Assembly: GCF_029320955.1 (NCBI RefSeq)
Contig: NZ_CP119757.1
Location: 4,898,001 to 4,962,000 of the forward strand
Reading direction: 5' to 3'
Length of the DNA: 64,000 nucleotides
DNA from: Flavobacterium sp. YJ01
GTDB taxonomy: Bacteria; Bacteroidota; Bacteroidia; Flavobacteriales; Flavobacteriaceae
Part shown: positions 1 through 8,908 of the stretch, piece after piece
Position numbering within the stretch: the stretch's first letter is position 1
Layout of the letters: every line of letters starts with the position of its first letter
The notes under the pieces: model-generated
The model's input: only the letters and a program-made list of their open reading frames with translations
The model's database searches: none
What the model was told of the DNA's origin: nothing
Position numbers and translations under genes: made by a program

Positions 1-3000
1 CAATTTCAGAAGTTTCCAATTGTGCAGAATATTGCTCAATATCGTCACTGATTTTAAAGTCAGTAATAATTTCACTATCCAAAAGATGTTCGCGACCAAG
101 CGGTAAAGTCACTGTAAAAATAACTCCGCCAGTTGGTTTATTCGTAACATCAATTTTTCCTTTATGAAGCTCGACAATGTTTTTTACAATCGAAAGCCCG
201 ATTCCAGTTCCTTTATTGTAATTTTTCTGAACTTGATTGTGTGTCGGAACTTCAAAAAATAAATCAAAAATCTTATCGATATGTTCTTCAGAAATACCAA
301 CTCCTGAATCTTCAACAGCAATAAAAAGATTTTGCTGATCGTGATTTATTTTAATATGAATGGAACCTCCTTTTGGAGTGTATCTAAAAGCATTAGAAAT
401 CAGATTATAAAATACACGTTCGAGTTTGTATCGGTCAAAATAAACCAGAATTTCTTCGTTTTGAGTTTCAAAAGTATAATCGTAACCGCCGTCTTTGGCA
501 TATTCTATAAAAGATAAAAAGATTTCTTTGGTAAATTTGACAATGTTTCCATTTGCTGATTCTAACGTAACTTGGTGATTTTCTAGTTTTCTAAAATCCA
601 TTAAACGGTTAATCAAACTCAATAGATGATTGGCACTTCCTTCAATAACCAAAAGCTTTTTGTACATTTCGTTAGTTCCGTTGTAATCAGCCAAAATTTG
701 CTGTAACGGACCTAAAATTAAAGTCAAAGGTGTTCTAAATTCATGCGAAATATTGGTAAAGAAATCCAATTTTAATTTGTTGTTTTCTTCAATTCGCTGT
801 GTTTCCAGGTATTCCAATTCCAGTTTTTGCTTCAATCTCGCTTTCGATTTCATAATCCAAATCAAACCGTATAAGCCCAAACCAATTATAATTCCGTACA
901 ATAAAAATGCCCAAATACTGCGCCACGGAGCGGGATTTACAATTACAGTTAATGTTGTAGGATTCTGATTCCAAACGCCGTCATTATTGGCACCGCGAAC
1001 TTCAAAAGTATAAGTTCCCGGATTTTGAATCGCAAAATTGGCTTCGCTGTTTTTAGTCGTCGTCCAGTTGTTTTCTAAACCAACCAAACGATAACTGTAT
1101 TGATTGTTTTTAGATCGAATGTAATTCGGAATCGCAAAATTGATGGAGAAATTTGCTTTATCATAATCTAGAGTAATCATTTTGGTAAAGCCGATACTTT
1201 GTTCTAAAATTCCATCTTTGTCATGCGCATTGATAATTTCGTTTTTAATTTTTAAATCAGTAATCAAAACCTGCGGCGCATAATTATTTAAGGAAATTTT
1301 TGATGCATCAAAAAAGGTAGCACCAGATGGACTTCCAAAATAAAATTGATTAGAACTTACTTTTAAAGCAGAATTATCATTGAATTCATTACTTGCCAAA
1401 CCATCTTTCTGATCATAAATAACGACCGATTTTTTAGATTGATTGTATTTTATAATTCCCTGATTGGTACTTATCCATAGGTTTTTAGCGTCGTCTTCTA
1501 AAATAGAATGAATAGAAGTAATGACCGTATTTCCAACTTTGAGATTAATTCTATTGAATTTTTTTCCATCAAAAACATGAAGCCCTTTTGCTTTTGTTCC
1601 TACCCAAATTTTATTTTGAGAATCTTCAAACAATGTCAAAATATCATCACCAGACAAAGCCGAATGATCGTAAAAGAAATGCTGTATTTGATATTTCTTT
1701 GGATTAAAATTTCGAAGCGAAATACGATTTAATCCATTTTGTGTTCCAAGCCATATTGAATTTTGTTTGTCAATCAAAATACTGCGAACCATATTATTGG
1801 TTAAGAAAACTGGTTTAGAAGTTTCATTTCCAATAATTTGGAAGGTTTTATCTAATGTGTTATAACGAATTAAACCTTTGCCAAAAGTTCCAATCCATAA
1901 AATTTTGTTTTCAGCTTTAAGCGAATAAACACCGCTTTCTTTTAATAATTCGGTTAAATCAGACGCAATTCTGTTATCCTCAATTTTTTTAGAAATGGTA
2001 TTATAAGCCGATAATCCTTTCGAGAAAGTTCCAATCCATAAAATGTGATCGTCAGAAAGACACATCGCTTTTATATCGTTTTTATTAAATTGTCCAGTTT
2101 TGCTGTTGATGTAACTTATAGCTTCAGAATTTTTATTGTAAATTGTTATTCCGCCACCTTCAGTTCCAAAATAAATATTATTGTTTTGGTCTGAAATAAT
2201 GGAACTTACCACATCAAAACTCATTGGAATTTTTTTTGAGGTTTGGTTGTAATTAGAGAAATTAACATTCGAAACATCCCAAAGATTCACGCCTTTGTAA
2301 TAACAGCCAATCCAAATCGATCCTTTTTTATCCATAAAAACCGACTTTACTTTGTCGATTCCGTTCGCGTTATTGCTATTATTGATTTTTTGAAGACTTT
2401 GATCTTTTCCTAAAATATAAATTCCGTCATAAGCGCCAACCCACAAAGAACCTTGATTGTCAATTACTAAAGATCGAATATCAGTATTGATTTCGCGGTA
2501 TTTTTCAGCAGGTAAAAAAGAAACAAAAGCTTTTTCTTTTTGATTGAATTTCAAAAGCCCTTTATTTTTTGTTCCTACCCATAAACTACCATCTTTATTT
2601 TCGATAATCGATTGAACATTTAATAAATCTGTTACATTTAAAGGATAATTTTTAAAGGATAATTTTCCATTTTTTCTATTCGTTAATTGACATAAACCTT
2701 TCGTAGTTCCAATCCATATTTCTCCTTTTGTGGTTTTTAAAATACTAAGAATATTATTGCTTGGAAGAGTTGAAGCATCATCATCTGAATGGAATACGGA
2801 AGTAAATAATCCCGATTTTTTATTTAAAATGGTTAATCCTTTTGAAGTTCCGAACCACATTTCGCCTCCAATTTCCCGAATGCTCCAAACAGCATTATTA
2901 CTTATGGTGTGATTAGCTTTGGTGTGTAGATATCTCGTAAAACGATTAGAAATAGGATCGTAGCAATTTAATCCGTTGTAAGTTCCAACCCATATTTTTC

Positions 3001-3277
3001 CTGAATTGTCTTCTTCAATTGCCAAAATATCATTGTTACTAATCGAATATTTATCGGCAGTATCATTTCTGAAAATGGTAAATCGGCTTCCGTCATATTT
3101 GTTTAAACCGTCACGCGTTCCAAACCACATCTGTCCAAATTTATCCTGATGAATGGCAATGACAGAACTTTGCGAAAGTCCGTCGGTTGTAGAGAAATTT
3201 TTAAGACGGTATTTATTTTGGGAAAATAGGTTTCCTGAAATAAAAAGCAAAACCAGAAAGACTATTTTGTATTTCAT
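1..3277 (-). CDS. Hybrid two-component sensor (HTCS), C-terminus cut by window edge
   Basis: The reading frame is open from an ATG at 3277 to the left edge, about 1092 codons, so the protein is incomplete. It starts with a signal peptide (MKYKIVFLVLLFISG). A long periplasmic sensor of beta-propeller repeats follows (for example the WFGTRDGLNKYDG type), then a Y_Y_Y-like domain and one membrane helix near residue 790. The cytoplasmic kinase shows an H-box (ISHEFRTPLTLI, near residue 840), an N-box (NLISNAFRYTP), G1 (VEDSGVGIS) and G2 (GTGIGLSIV). The receiver and AraC-type DNA-binding domains usual for this family would lie beyond the edge. In Bacteroidota such proteins sense an oligosaccharide in the periplasm and activate the adjacent polysaccharide utilisation genes. 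The neighbouring lyase-like and uronate genes suggest a uronate-containing ligand, which is inference. Confidence 0.93.
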   Translation of the reverse strand, partial: MKYKIVFLVLLFISGNLFSQNKYRLKNFSTTDGLSQSSVIAIHQDKFGQMWFGTRDGLNKYDGSRFTIFRNDTADKYSISNNDILAIEEDNSGKIWVGTYNGLNCYDPISNRFTRYLHTKANHTISNNAVWSIREIGGEMWFGTSKGLTILNKKSGLFTSVFHSDDDASTLPSNNILSILKTTKGEIWIGTTKGLCQLTNRKNGKLSFKNYPLNVTDLLNVQSIIENKDGSLWVGTKNKGLLKFNQKEKAFVSFLPAEKYREINTDIRSLVIDNQGSLWVGAYDGIYILGKDQSLQKINNSNNANGIDKVKSVFMDKKGSIWIGCYYKGVNLWDVSNVNFSNYNQTSKKIPMSFDVVSSIISDQNNNIYFGTEGGGITIYNKNSEAISYINSKTGQFNKNDIKAMCLSDDHILWIGTFSKGLSAYNTISKKIEDNRIASDLTELLKESGVYSLKAENKILWIGTFGKGLIRYNTLDKTFQIIGNETSKPVFLTNNMVRSILIDKQNSIWLGTQNGLNRISLRNFNPKKYQIQHFFYDHSALSGDDILTLFEDSQNKIWVGTKAKGLHVFDGKKFNRINLKVGNTVITSIHSILEDDAKNLWISTNQGIIKYNQSKKSVVIYDQKDGLASNEFNDNSALKVSSNQFYFGSPSGATFFDASKISLNNYAPQVLITDLKIKNEIINAHDKDGILEQSIGFTKMITLDYDKANFSINFAIPNYIRSKNNQYSYRLVGLENNWTTTKNSEANFAIQNPGTYTFEVRGANNDGVWNQNPTTLTVIVNPAPWRSIWAFLLYGIIIGLGLYGLIWIMKSKARLKQKLELEYLETQRIEENNKLKLDFFTNISHEFRTPLTLILGPLQQILADYNGTNEMYKKLLVIEGSANHLLSLINRLMDFRKLENHQVTLESANGNIVKFTKEIFLSFIEYAKDGGYDYTFETQNEEILVYFDRYKLERVFYNLISNAFRYTPKGGSIHIKINHDQQNLFIAVEDSGVGISEEHIDKIFDLFFEVPTHNQVQKNYNKGTGIGLSIVKNIVELHKGKIDVTNKPTGGVIFTVTLPLGREHLLDSEIITDFKISDDIEQYSAQLETSEI

Positions 3278-3304
3278 AGCATTTGTATTATGGTGAAGTT
3301 TTTT

Positions 3305-3440
3305 GCCACAGATTTCACAGATTAAAATGATTTTTTAGCCACTAATTCACGAATTATAAAAAATGATTTAAAAAATTCGTGATTTGTTATTAATCTTAAC
3401 GCAAAGAAAAATAATCCATTTAATCTGTGAAATCTGTGGC
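3305..3440. repeat. Long inverted repeat between sensor and lyase-like gene
   Basis: The outer arms at 3305-3324 and 3421-3440 are perfect 20 bp reverse complements. A second, weaker pair around an ATTCACGAATT-like core lies inside. The element sits between the stop of the lyase-like gene and the start of the sensor gene, both on the minus strand. It could fold in RNA and act as terminator or processing signal. Confidence 0.8.
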
Positions 3441-3452
3441 AAATTTTTGAAC

Positions 3453-5081
3453 CTATTTTAATCGTTTTTTTAATTGATAATCATACAAAGACGGAATTTT
3501 TTCTACAGGCGTGTTTAAAAATTCAATATAAGGATCAACGTCGTATTTGATTTCAAATTTAGTATTTCCATGAACACCAATAATCCTTGCCAAAGCGCCG
3601 TCTTTCATTCCGTACAATAAAACTGGTTTTGAAACATTTGGATTTTCAACTTGAACACTTAAATTCCAAAAAGTACTGAAAGGTCCGTGCGATGGTTTCC
3701 AATAGTCTGCGCCGCCGCCGCCAAATAAAAGATAGCTATTATTTTTGTCAGGTGTAATATGAACGGTAATATTATCAAATAAATTTTGATGATTTGCTCC
3801 CGAATGCTGATCTAAAAGCGCATCGTCAAAAATCTCACAATTTTGATATACATTTTTAGTTGAAAATGTATTGAAACTCAAAGGATGAACTGCCTTATTG
3901 TAGATTTTCAAATTCTTAACTAAAACATTATGAACACCTCCCAAAGTTACGGTATAGTGTGACAAATGCGGTCCGTCGGTTGTAATATCTTGAATGGTAA
4001 CGTTAGAAACTTCTTCGGCTAAAATACCGCTGTCGGCGTTGGTGATTTTTACATCTTGTACCCAACTATTAAATAATCGAGTTAAGAAAATACCATTATT
4101 TCCAGGTTCAACATGATGCGCTACTCTCGGAATATCAGGAAAAGTAAAGCGAAGATGTTCGATTCCGACTTCATTTAAATGTTTCCATTCTATCAATTGT
4201 GCTTGATAATTAGGTTTGATCGAAATGGTTAAAGGCGTTTTTAAAGTAATTTTTGAACCTGAAATTTTAAGAATTTCAACTTGCTGTCTTACAATTGGAA
4301 GTTTTGGAAATTTCCAATGATGCGAGCCAGGCTTAACTTTTGCACCTTGATATAAATCTTTGATAATTTCGCCATTTTCACCCTCTTTATTAAACAATTG
4401 CAATTCGACAACATCGCCAACTTTCAAGCCTTTTACGTCAGAAACGTTGATAATATGTTCGCCCATTTTTCCTGAACTAACTTTTGCCAGCGGATTGGAT
4501 TCTGGTTCATATTTATCCAGATAAGATTTTACACGCTCACCGGGAACTTGTATCCAGATAAAACCTCCCGACCAAGCGTACTGAGAAAAAGGAAGATCTA
4601 TATTGTTTTCTGCTTCGCGTTGTCTTTTATCAAAAGTGGTTAAATATTCACGTAATTCTGCCAGAACTTCAGAATCTTTGAGATACATCATCGGTCTTGG
4701 ACAATAAATTTCGGTTCCGTTTTGATCTGAACCAGCACCGCGAAGAACAAAATTGCTTCTTTCTATATAGAGAATATCACTAAGAATGATTTTTCCTGCG
4801 GGCAATTGCAAAATCACATTTCCTTCAACTGCATTTGCCGCTTTTAAAGCTTTTAATAAAGCTTTTGAGTCGTCAAGATTGTCATTTGCTTTAACGCCAT
4901 AATCTACGGCATTAATAATTTTTCCATTTGATTCTAAAATCTGGCTTTCGCCGAAATGATAGCCAGCGTAACTGAAATCTGGAAGATAATTTGTTTTTGA
5001 AGTAATAATTTTAGGTAATTCCTGCGCCAATATGGTATTCATAAAAAAGCCACAGGAGAGGATAATGGCTTGGCGAATCAT
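3453..5081 (-). CDS. Secreted right-handed beta-helix protein, pectate-lyase-superfamily type
   Basis: This 542-residue protein has an N-terminal signal peptide ending near LAQ (residue 20). The segment INAVDYGVKANDNLDDSKALLKAL (residues about 56-80) is the usual entry of the pectate lyase 3/GH28-related beta-helix fold. Repeating short strands such as VSNVTIQDITTDG and VHNVLVKNLKIYNKAV follow. No GH28 catalytic Asp set (NTDG...DD...GHG) is visible, so a lyase or lyase-like role is more likely than polygalacturonase. It lies beside the hybrid sensor and upstream of the mannonate-pathway genes, which suggests it releases uronate-containing products outside the cytoplasm. The CAZy family could not be assigned by eye. 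Confidence 0.78.
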   Translation of the reverse strand: MIRQAIILSCGFFMNTILAQELPKIITSKTNYLPDFSYAGYHFGESQILESNGKIINAVDYGVKANDNLDDSKALLKALKAANAVEGNVILQLPAGKIILSDILYIERSNFVLRGAGSDQNGTEIYCPRPMMYLKDSEVLAELREYLTTFDKRQREAENNIDLPFSQYAWSGGFIWIQVPGERVKSYLDKYEPESNPLAKVSSGKMGEHIINVSDVKGLKVGDVVELQLFNKEGENGEIIKDLYQGAKVKPGSHHWKFPKLPIVRQQVEILKISGSKITLKTPLTISIKPNYQAQLIEWKHLNEVGIEHLRFTFPDIPRVAHHVEPGNNGIFLTRLFNSWVQDVKITNADSGILAEEVSNVTIQDITTDGPHLSHYTVTLGGVHNVLVKNLKIYNKAVHPLSFNTFSTKNVYQNCEIFDDALLDQHSGANHQNLFDNITVHITPDKNNSYLLFGGGGADYWKPSHGPFSTFWNLSVQVENPNVSKPVLLYGMKDGALARIIGVHGNTKFEIKYDVDPYIEFLNTPVEKIPSLYDYQLKKRLK

Positions 5082-5122
5082 GGTTTTGTGGTTGTTTGTG
5101 GTTAGTTAGTTTTTTTTGATTT

Positions 5123-5379
5123 GCCGCTAAGGCGCTAAGGTTTTTGTTTTTTCTCCCGCAGATTCAGCAGATTTGGCGGATTTTTTGTCATTTCAACGTA
5201 AGAAGAAATCGCACTAGAAATTCTCCAATCTTTGTTGAGCTACTTGTGCGATTTCTCGTCCATCGAAATGACAAACTAAACTTTTAAATTATCTGCTTAA
5301 TCAGCAAAATCTGCGAGAGAAAAAAAATCTTTTTAATCCGTTTAATCTGTGGCTTAAAAAAACTTAGCGCCTTAGCGGC
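5123..5379. repeat. Nested inverted repeat, three shells, core of family A
   Basis: This fills the whole gap of about 300 bases between the lyase-like gene and uxuA. The outer shell is a perfect 17 bp pair (5123-5139 with 5363-5379, sequence GCCGCTAAGGCGCTAAG). A middle shell pairs CTCCCGCAGATT... near 5154 with AATCTGCGAGAG near 5310. The core (5186-5273) is bounded by TGTCATTTC and GAAATGACA and holds the GAAATCGCAC...GTGCGATTTC pair. The core resembles elements at 9936, 41820, 56531 and 63322. No gene is seen here. Confidence 0.85.
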
Positions 5380-5387
5380 AGAACCAA

Positions 5388-6572
5388 TTATAAAGATCTT
5401 TTAATCCCTAATTCTAGTCCGCGTAATTCTGCCAGACCTCTTAAACGTCCAATTGCAGAATAACCTGGATTTGTTTTTTTCTTCAAATCATCCAACATTT
5501 GGTGTCCGTGATCTGGGCGCATTGGCAATTTGCTGTTATTTCTTTTTTCAACTTCCAAAATCGCTTTTACCACTTCATACATATCAACGTCACCTTCAAG
5601 ATGATTGGCTTCGTAGAAACTTCCTTCTTCGTCGCGTTGCGTGCTTCTTAAGTGAATAAAATTCATTTTATCGCCGTGACGTCTTACAATTCCAGGTAAA
5701 TCATTATCAGCTCGTACACCGTAAGAACCTGTACACATTGTAAATCCGTTTGATGGAGAAGGAGCAGCATTCATTAATTCTACTAAATCTTCCTCAGTAC
5801 TTACCACTCTTGGTAAACCTAAAATTGGATAAGGAGGATCGTCTGGGTGAATTGCCATCAAAACGCCTTTACTTTCTGCAACAGGAATAATTTCTTTTAG
5901 AAAATGAAAAAGATTATTCTTTAAAGCTTGTCTGTCAATATGATTGTAAGCGCTCAAAGTAATCAAGAAATCTTCAACAGAATAAGCTTCTTCAGCTCCA
6001 GGAAGTCCAGCCAAAATATTTTGCTGTAGTTTTACTTTATCTTCAGCAGTCATGGCTTCAAAATAGCTTTTTGCTTTTTGTTTTTGCTCTTCAGAATATT
6101 CATTTTCTGCGCCTGGTCTTTTCAAAATAAATAATTCAAAAGCTGCAAACGCGTTGATATCAAAACGTAAAGCTTTAGAACCATCTTCAACCGTAAAAGA
6201 CAAATCTGTTCTAGACCAATCTAAAACTGGCATGAAATTATAGCAAACGCATTTAATACCGCACAAAGCCAGATTGCGAATGCTTTCTTTATAATTTTCA
6301 ATGTATTGAAGATAATTTCCAGTTTGTTTTTTAATGTCTTCGTGAACGGGAATACTTTCTACAACCGACCAAGTTAATCCAGAAGGGCCTTTTTTAGGAT
6401 CTCCATTTTCGTGTTCGATTTCTACTTTTCGTTTAATAATTTCATCAATACTCCAAACTTGTCCGTTTGGAATATGGTGTAAAGCTGTTACAATTCCGGT
6501 TGCTCCAGTTTGTGCAATATCTTGTAAAGAAACAGGATCATTTGGTCCGAACCATCTTAATGTTTGTTCCAT
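5388..6572 (-). CDS. uxuA: Mannonate dehydratase
   Basis: At 394 residues this has the same length as the classical UxuA enzymes. It dehydrates D-mannonate to 2-keto-3-deoxy-D-gluconate (KDG) in the cytoplasm. Recognisable segments are the N-terminal [12 protein letters not shown], the HPDDPP motif near residue 245, the CTGSYG segment near residue 280 and RPDHGHQML near the C-terminus; these carry metal and substrate ligands in the family. It is followed in pathway order by the mannonate oxidoreductase and aldolase genes just upstream on the same strand, so the four genes 8738-5388 look like one uronate operon. A repeat element of about 120 bp separates it from the SDR gene, which may modulate its expression. 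Assignment is secure. Confidence 0.95.
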   Translation of the reverse strand: MEQTLRWFGPNDPVSLQDIAQTGATGIVTALHHIPNGQVWSIDEIIKRKVEIEHENGDPKKGPSGLTWSVVESIPVHEDIKKQTGNYLQYIENYKESIRNLALCGIKCVCYNFMPVLDWSRTDLSFTVEDGSKALRFDINAFAAFELFILKRPGAENEYSEEQKQKAKSYFEAMTAEDKVKLQQNILAGLPGAEEAYSVEDFLITLSAYNHIDRQALKNNLFHFLKEIIPVAESKGVLMAIHPDDPPYPILGLPRVVSTEEDLVELMNAAPSPSNGFTMCTGSYGVRADNDLPGIVRRHGDKMNFIHLRSTQRDEEGSFYEANHLEGDVDMYEVVKAILEVEKRNNSKLPMRPDHGHQMLDDLKKKTNPGYSAIGRLRGLAELRGLELGIKRSL

Positions 6573-6597
6573 TTGTTATGTGTTTTTGGTTTGTTCT

Positions 6598-6682
6598 CCT
6601 GCAAGGTTTTCAAAACCTTGTAGGCATTTTAATTTATATAAACGTATAATTTAGCCCTACAAGGTTTGAAAAACCTTGCAGG
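6598..6682. repeat. Inverted repeat, family D (CAAGGTTT...AAACCTTG)
   Basis: Each arm is itself a hairpin (CCTGCAAGG...CCTTGTAGG and CCTACAAGG...CCTTGCAGG), and the two arms are reverse complements of each other. It sits between uxuA and the SDR gene inside the presumed operon. Related architecture occurs at 48544-48702 and 63481-63511. Confidence 0.8.
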
Positions 6683-6694
6683 GCGTGAGAAATC

Positions 6695-7507
6695 TTAAAT
6701 ACTTGTAGCGGCAAAACCACCATCTACTTTTAATGTAATTCCGGTTACGAATTTTGACATGTCGCTGCATAAAAATAAAAGCGCTCCGTCAATATCTTCT
6801 GGCGAACCAAATCTTCCCATTGGCGTATGATCAATAATTTTTTCTCCTCTTGGAGTTAATTTTCCTTCTGGAGTTAGTAGCAAAGCACGATTTTGTTCTC
6901 CAATAAAAAATCCTGGCGAAATGGCATTTACACGAATTCCCTCGCCATATTTAGAAGCCAATTCAACTGCCATCCATTGTGTGAAATTGTCAATTGCCGC
7001 TTTTGAAGCCGAATATCCAACCACTCTTGTCAAAGGTCTTTGAGCCGATGCAGACGAAATGTTGATAATATTACCTGATTTCTGCTTTGCAAAAAGTTCA
7101 GCAAAAACCTGAGAAGGAAGCATCGTTCCAATAATATTCAAATCAATAACTTTTTGTAAATCATCGGTTTTCATATCATAAATAGCTTGATCTGGCTGAA
7201 TCGTTGCTCCTGGCATATTTCCGCCCGCACCATTTATCAGAATATCCAAACGGCCGTATTTTTCAACGATAAAATCTCTAACTTTTTCTATTTCTTCTTT
7301 GTTTAAAACATTTGCCTGAACCGCAAAACCTTGTCCGCCATTTGCTTCGATTGCTTTTACAGTGTTTTCAGCTTTTTCAAGAGATTGTGAAACGATTCCG
7401 ACAATAACGCCCTGTTTGGCTAAAACATTTGCAAAATTGCTTCCTAATACTCCAGCACCGCCCGTAATCAGTGCAATTTTTCCTTTTAGATTGAATATTG
7501 AATCCAT
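6695..7507 (-). CDS. uxuB: SDR-family D-mannonate oxidoreductase (fructuronate reductase)
   Basis: This 270-residue short-chain dehydrogenase has the Rossmann motif GGAGVLGSNFA near residues 16-26, NGAGG near residue 92, the catalytic Ser in NISSASA and the YSASK pair. The LTPEGKLTPRGEKIIDHTPMGRFG segment before the C-terminus matches the SDR-type mannonate oxidoreductases of Bacillus and Bacteroidota, which differ from the long-chain E. coli UxuB. It interconverts D-fructuronate and D-mannonate with NAD(P)H, and the product is the substrate of the adjacent uxuA. It lies 115 bases downstream of the aldolase gene. The symbol is given by analogy to the Bacillus enzyme; a sugar-acid SDR of other specificity cannot be excluded. 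Confidence 0.85.
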   Translation of the reverse strand: MDSIFNLKGKIALITGGAGVLGSNFANVLAKQGVIVGIVSQSLEKAENTVKAIEANGGQGFAVQANVLNKEEIEKVRDFIVEKYGRLDILINGAGGNMPGATIQPDQAIYDMKTDDLQKVIDLNIIGTMLPSQVFAELFAKQKSGNIINISSASAQRPLTRVVGYSASKAAIDNFTQWMAVELASKYGEGIRVNAISPGFFIGEQNRALLLTPEGKLTPRGEKIIDHTPMGRFGSPEDIDGALLFLCSDMSKFVTGITLKVDGGFAATSI

Positions 7508-7622
7508 TATTTAATATTTAAAATTCAATACTTTAAAATTCCAATTTGGAAGATAAAGTATGGTTTTGATTTAGTAATATATTTTAAAATTTTAATTTTA
7601 ATTGGAATTTGAAATTTCAAGA

Positions 7623-8285
7623 TTAACCTCTTATCGTTTCAATCAAATCCAAAACTCTTTTAGTCTCTTTTTCAATTGTATCGTAAGCTTCGTAATTCAT
7701 CACTTCTTTGCTAATTAATTTACTTCCCATTCCAACTGCCGAAACTCCCGCATTAAACCAAGTTTCAATACTTTGTCGGGTAGTATCTACACCACCGGTT
7801 GGCATGAAAGTTAAATTTGGAAAAACATCTTTTATTCCACTCATAAAATCTGGTCCAAGAATATTTCCAGGAAAAAGTTTAATGAATTTTACTCCAGCAT
7901 TTTCAGCAGCAATAATTTCTGTTGGCGTCATACATCCCGGAGCAAATAAAACCTCTTTTCCAATTAAAAATGTAGCTATTTCAGGAACAAATCCTGGGCT
8001 GATAAAAAAATCAGCTCCAGCTAAATAATAAGTTTCTGCCTGCGCTAAATTTTTAATTGTTCCAATTCCTAAAAGCATTCCTGGCATTTCGGCATTTCTT
8101 AATTCAATCATTTTTTTGAAATTCGAAAGAGCTTCTGGCCCACGACTTGTATATTCTACAGCTCTAATTCCAACATTATATAGGCTTTTTAAAACAGCAA
8201 TACTTTTGTTTTCATCCGCATTGAAGTATAAAGGAAGCATTCCTTGTTTTACAATAACATCAATGGAGTTCTGAATGGTACTCAT
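7623..8285 (-). CDS. eda: KDPG/KHG aldolase
   Basis: The 220-residue product has the class I aldolase landmarks of the KDPG aldolase family: GIGTIKN near residue 75, the Schiff-base lysine in KFIKLFPGN near residue 135, and the phosphate-binding PTGGV segment near residue 163. It cleaves 2-keto-3-deoxy-6-phosphogluconate to pyruvate and glyceraldehyde 3-phosphate. The KDG kinase that must act before it is not in the window. It starts 3 bases after the stop of the YhcH-family gene, so the two are translationally close. Length and motifs are normal. Confidence 0.93.
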   Translation of the reverse strand: MSTIQNSIDVIVKQGMLPLYFNADENKSIAVLKSLYNVGIRAVEYTSRGPEALSNFKKMIELRNAEMPGMLLGIGTIKNLAQAETYYLAGADFFISPGFVPEIATFLIGKEVLFAPGCMTPTEIIAAENAGVKFIKLFPGNILGPDFMSGIKDVFPNLTFMPTGGVDTTRQSIETWFNAGVSAVGMGSKLISKEVMNYEAYDTIEKETKRVLDLIETIRG

Positions 8286-8288
8286 AAA

Positions 8289-8738
8289 TTATATTTTTAC
8301 TTTAATTACAATTTTCTTCAAAAGACCTTCTCCGATCATTGCGGTATGTACATCTTCTGGAAATAATATTGCGAATTGTTTTTCTTGCAATTCAAAAAAC
8401 GTATCGGGTGCATCATGAAAAAAGCGAACATCTCTTTCGTCACTGTATTCTCCATTTGGATTCACACATTTTTCTCTTGGTTTCCATGCAAAAGTTTCTG
8501 GACCTTTAATCGAAATCTGAATGTCGATATTTTTATCATGACATTCAAAACCTTTTACGGCTTCTTCTTTCGTATTTCCTTCTCCAACAATTACAATCAA
8601 TTTTAAACCTTCACCGATTTCAAAAGAGCCTTCTTCAAGATTTTCAATATCATTTTGGCTTACATAATCAAAAGCTTTTTTGAAATTAGGATGCAAACCG
8701 TAGTATTTTGCTGCATTTTGTAATGAATCTAGTATCAT
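8289..8738 (-). CDS. YhcH/YjgK/YiaL family (DUF386) protein
   Basis: This 149-residue cytoplasmic protein matches the YhcH/YjgK/YiaL cupin-like family (NIENLEEGSFEIGEGLKLIV near the N-terminus, HDKNIDIQISIKGPETFAW in the middle, FAILFPEDVHTAMIG near the C-terminus). The His and Glu/Asp residues of HDKNID and FPEDVH fit metal ligands of the fold. Members are found in sialic acid, uronate and other sugar catabolic operons and are thought to act as sugar anomerases or epimerases. Here it is the first gene of the minus-strand uronate operon, directly downstream of a promoter and operator region shared with the LacI regulator. The exact substrate is unknown. Confidence 0.85.
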   Translation of the reverse strand: MILDSLQNAAKYYGLHPNFKKAFDYVSQNDIENLEEGSFEIGEGLKLIVIVGEGNTKEEAVKGFECHDKNIDIQISIKGPETFAWKPREKCVNPNGEYSDERDVRFFHDAPDTFFELQEKQFAILFPEDVHTAMIGEGLLKKIVIKVKI

Positions 8739-8754
8739 TTTATATTGCTATTAT

Positions 8755-8838
8755 TTTGGTTTTATAGTGTTATGTGTATATTTGCGTGTGCGTACACGGT
8801 GTTTTTACAAATGTATGTAAATTGTACTGTAAAACAAC
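8755..8838. promoter_or_regulatory. Divergent promoters with central LacI-type operator
   Basis: A plus-strand promoter can be read as TTTG at 8755-8758 and TATATTTG (TAnnTTTG) at 8777-8784, 18 bases apart. A minus-strand -7 box TACATTTG lies at 8815-8808, with TTG at 8837-8835, 19 bases away. Between the two -7 boxes, over both expected transcription starts, is CGTGTGCGTACACG (8785-8798). This is a 14 bp dyad centred on CpG with one mismatched pair, the usual form of LacI-family operators. A second dyad TTTACA-N6-TGTAAA (8804-8821) covers the minus-strand -7 box. A repressor bound here would shut off both the uronate operon and the regulator gene. This is a reading by eye, not a measured site. 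Confidence 0.6.
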
Positions 8839-8908
8839 TTATTTTTATTAAAATAAATTAATTTTACCGCACTGCTTTTATTTTTTTAACTTAAAAAGAA
8901 TCAATATC

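Noticed and set aside
753..968. Short open frames on both strands within 300-3000
   Set aside because: They lie inside or antisense to the continuous sensor gene that runs off the left edge.
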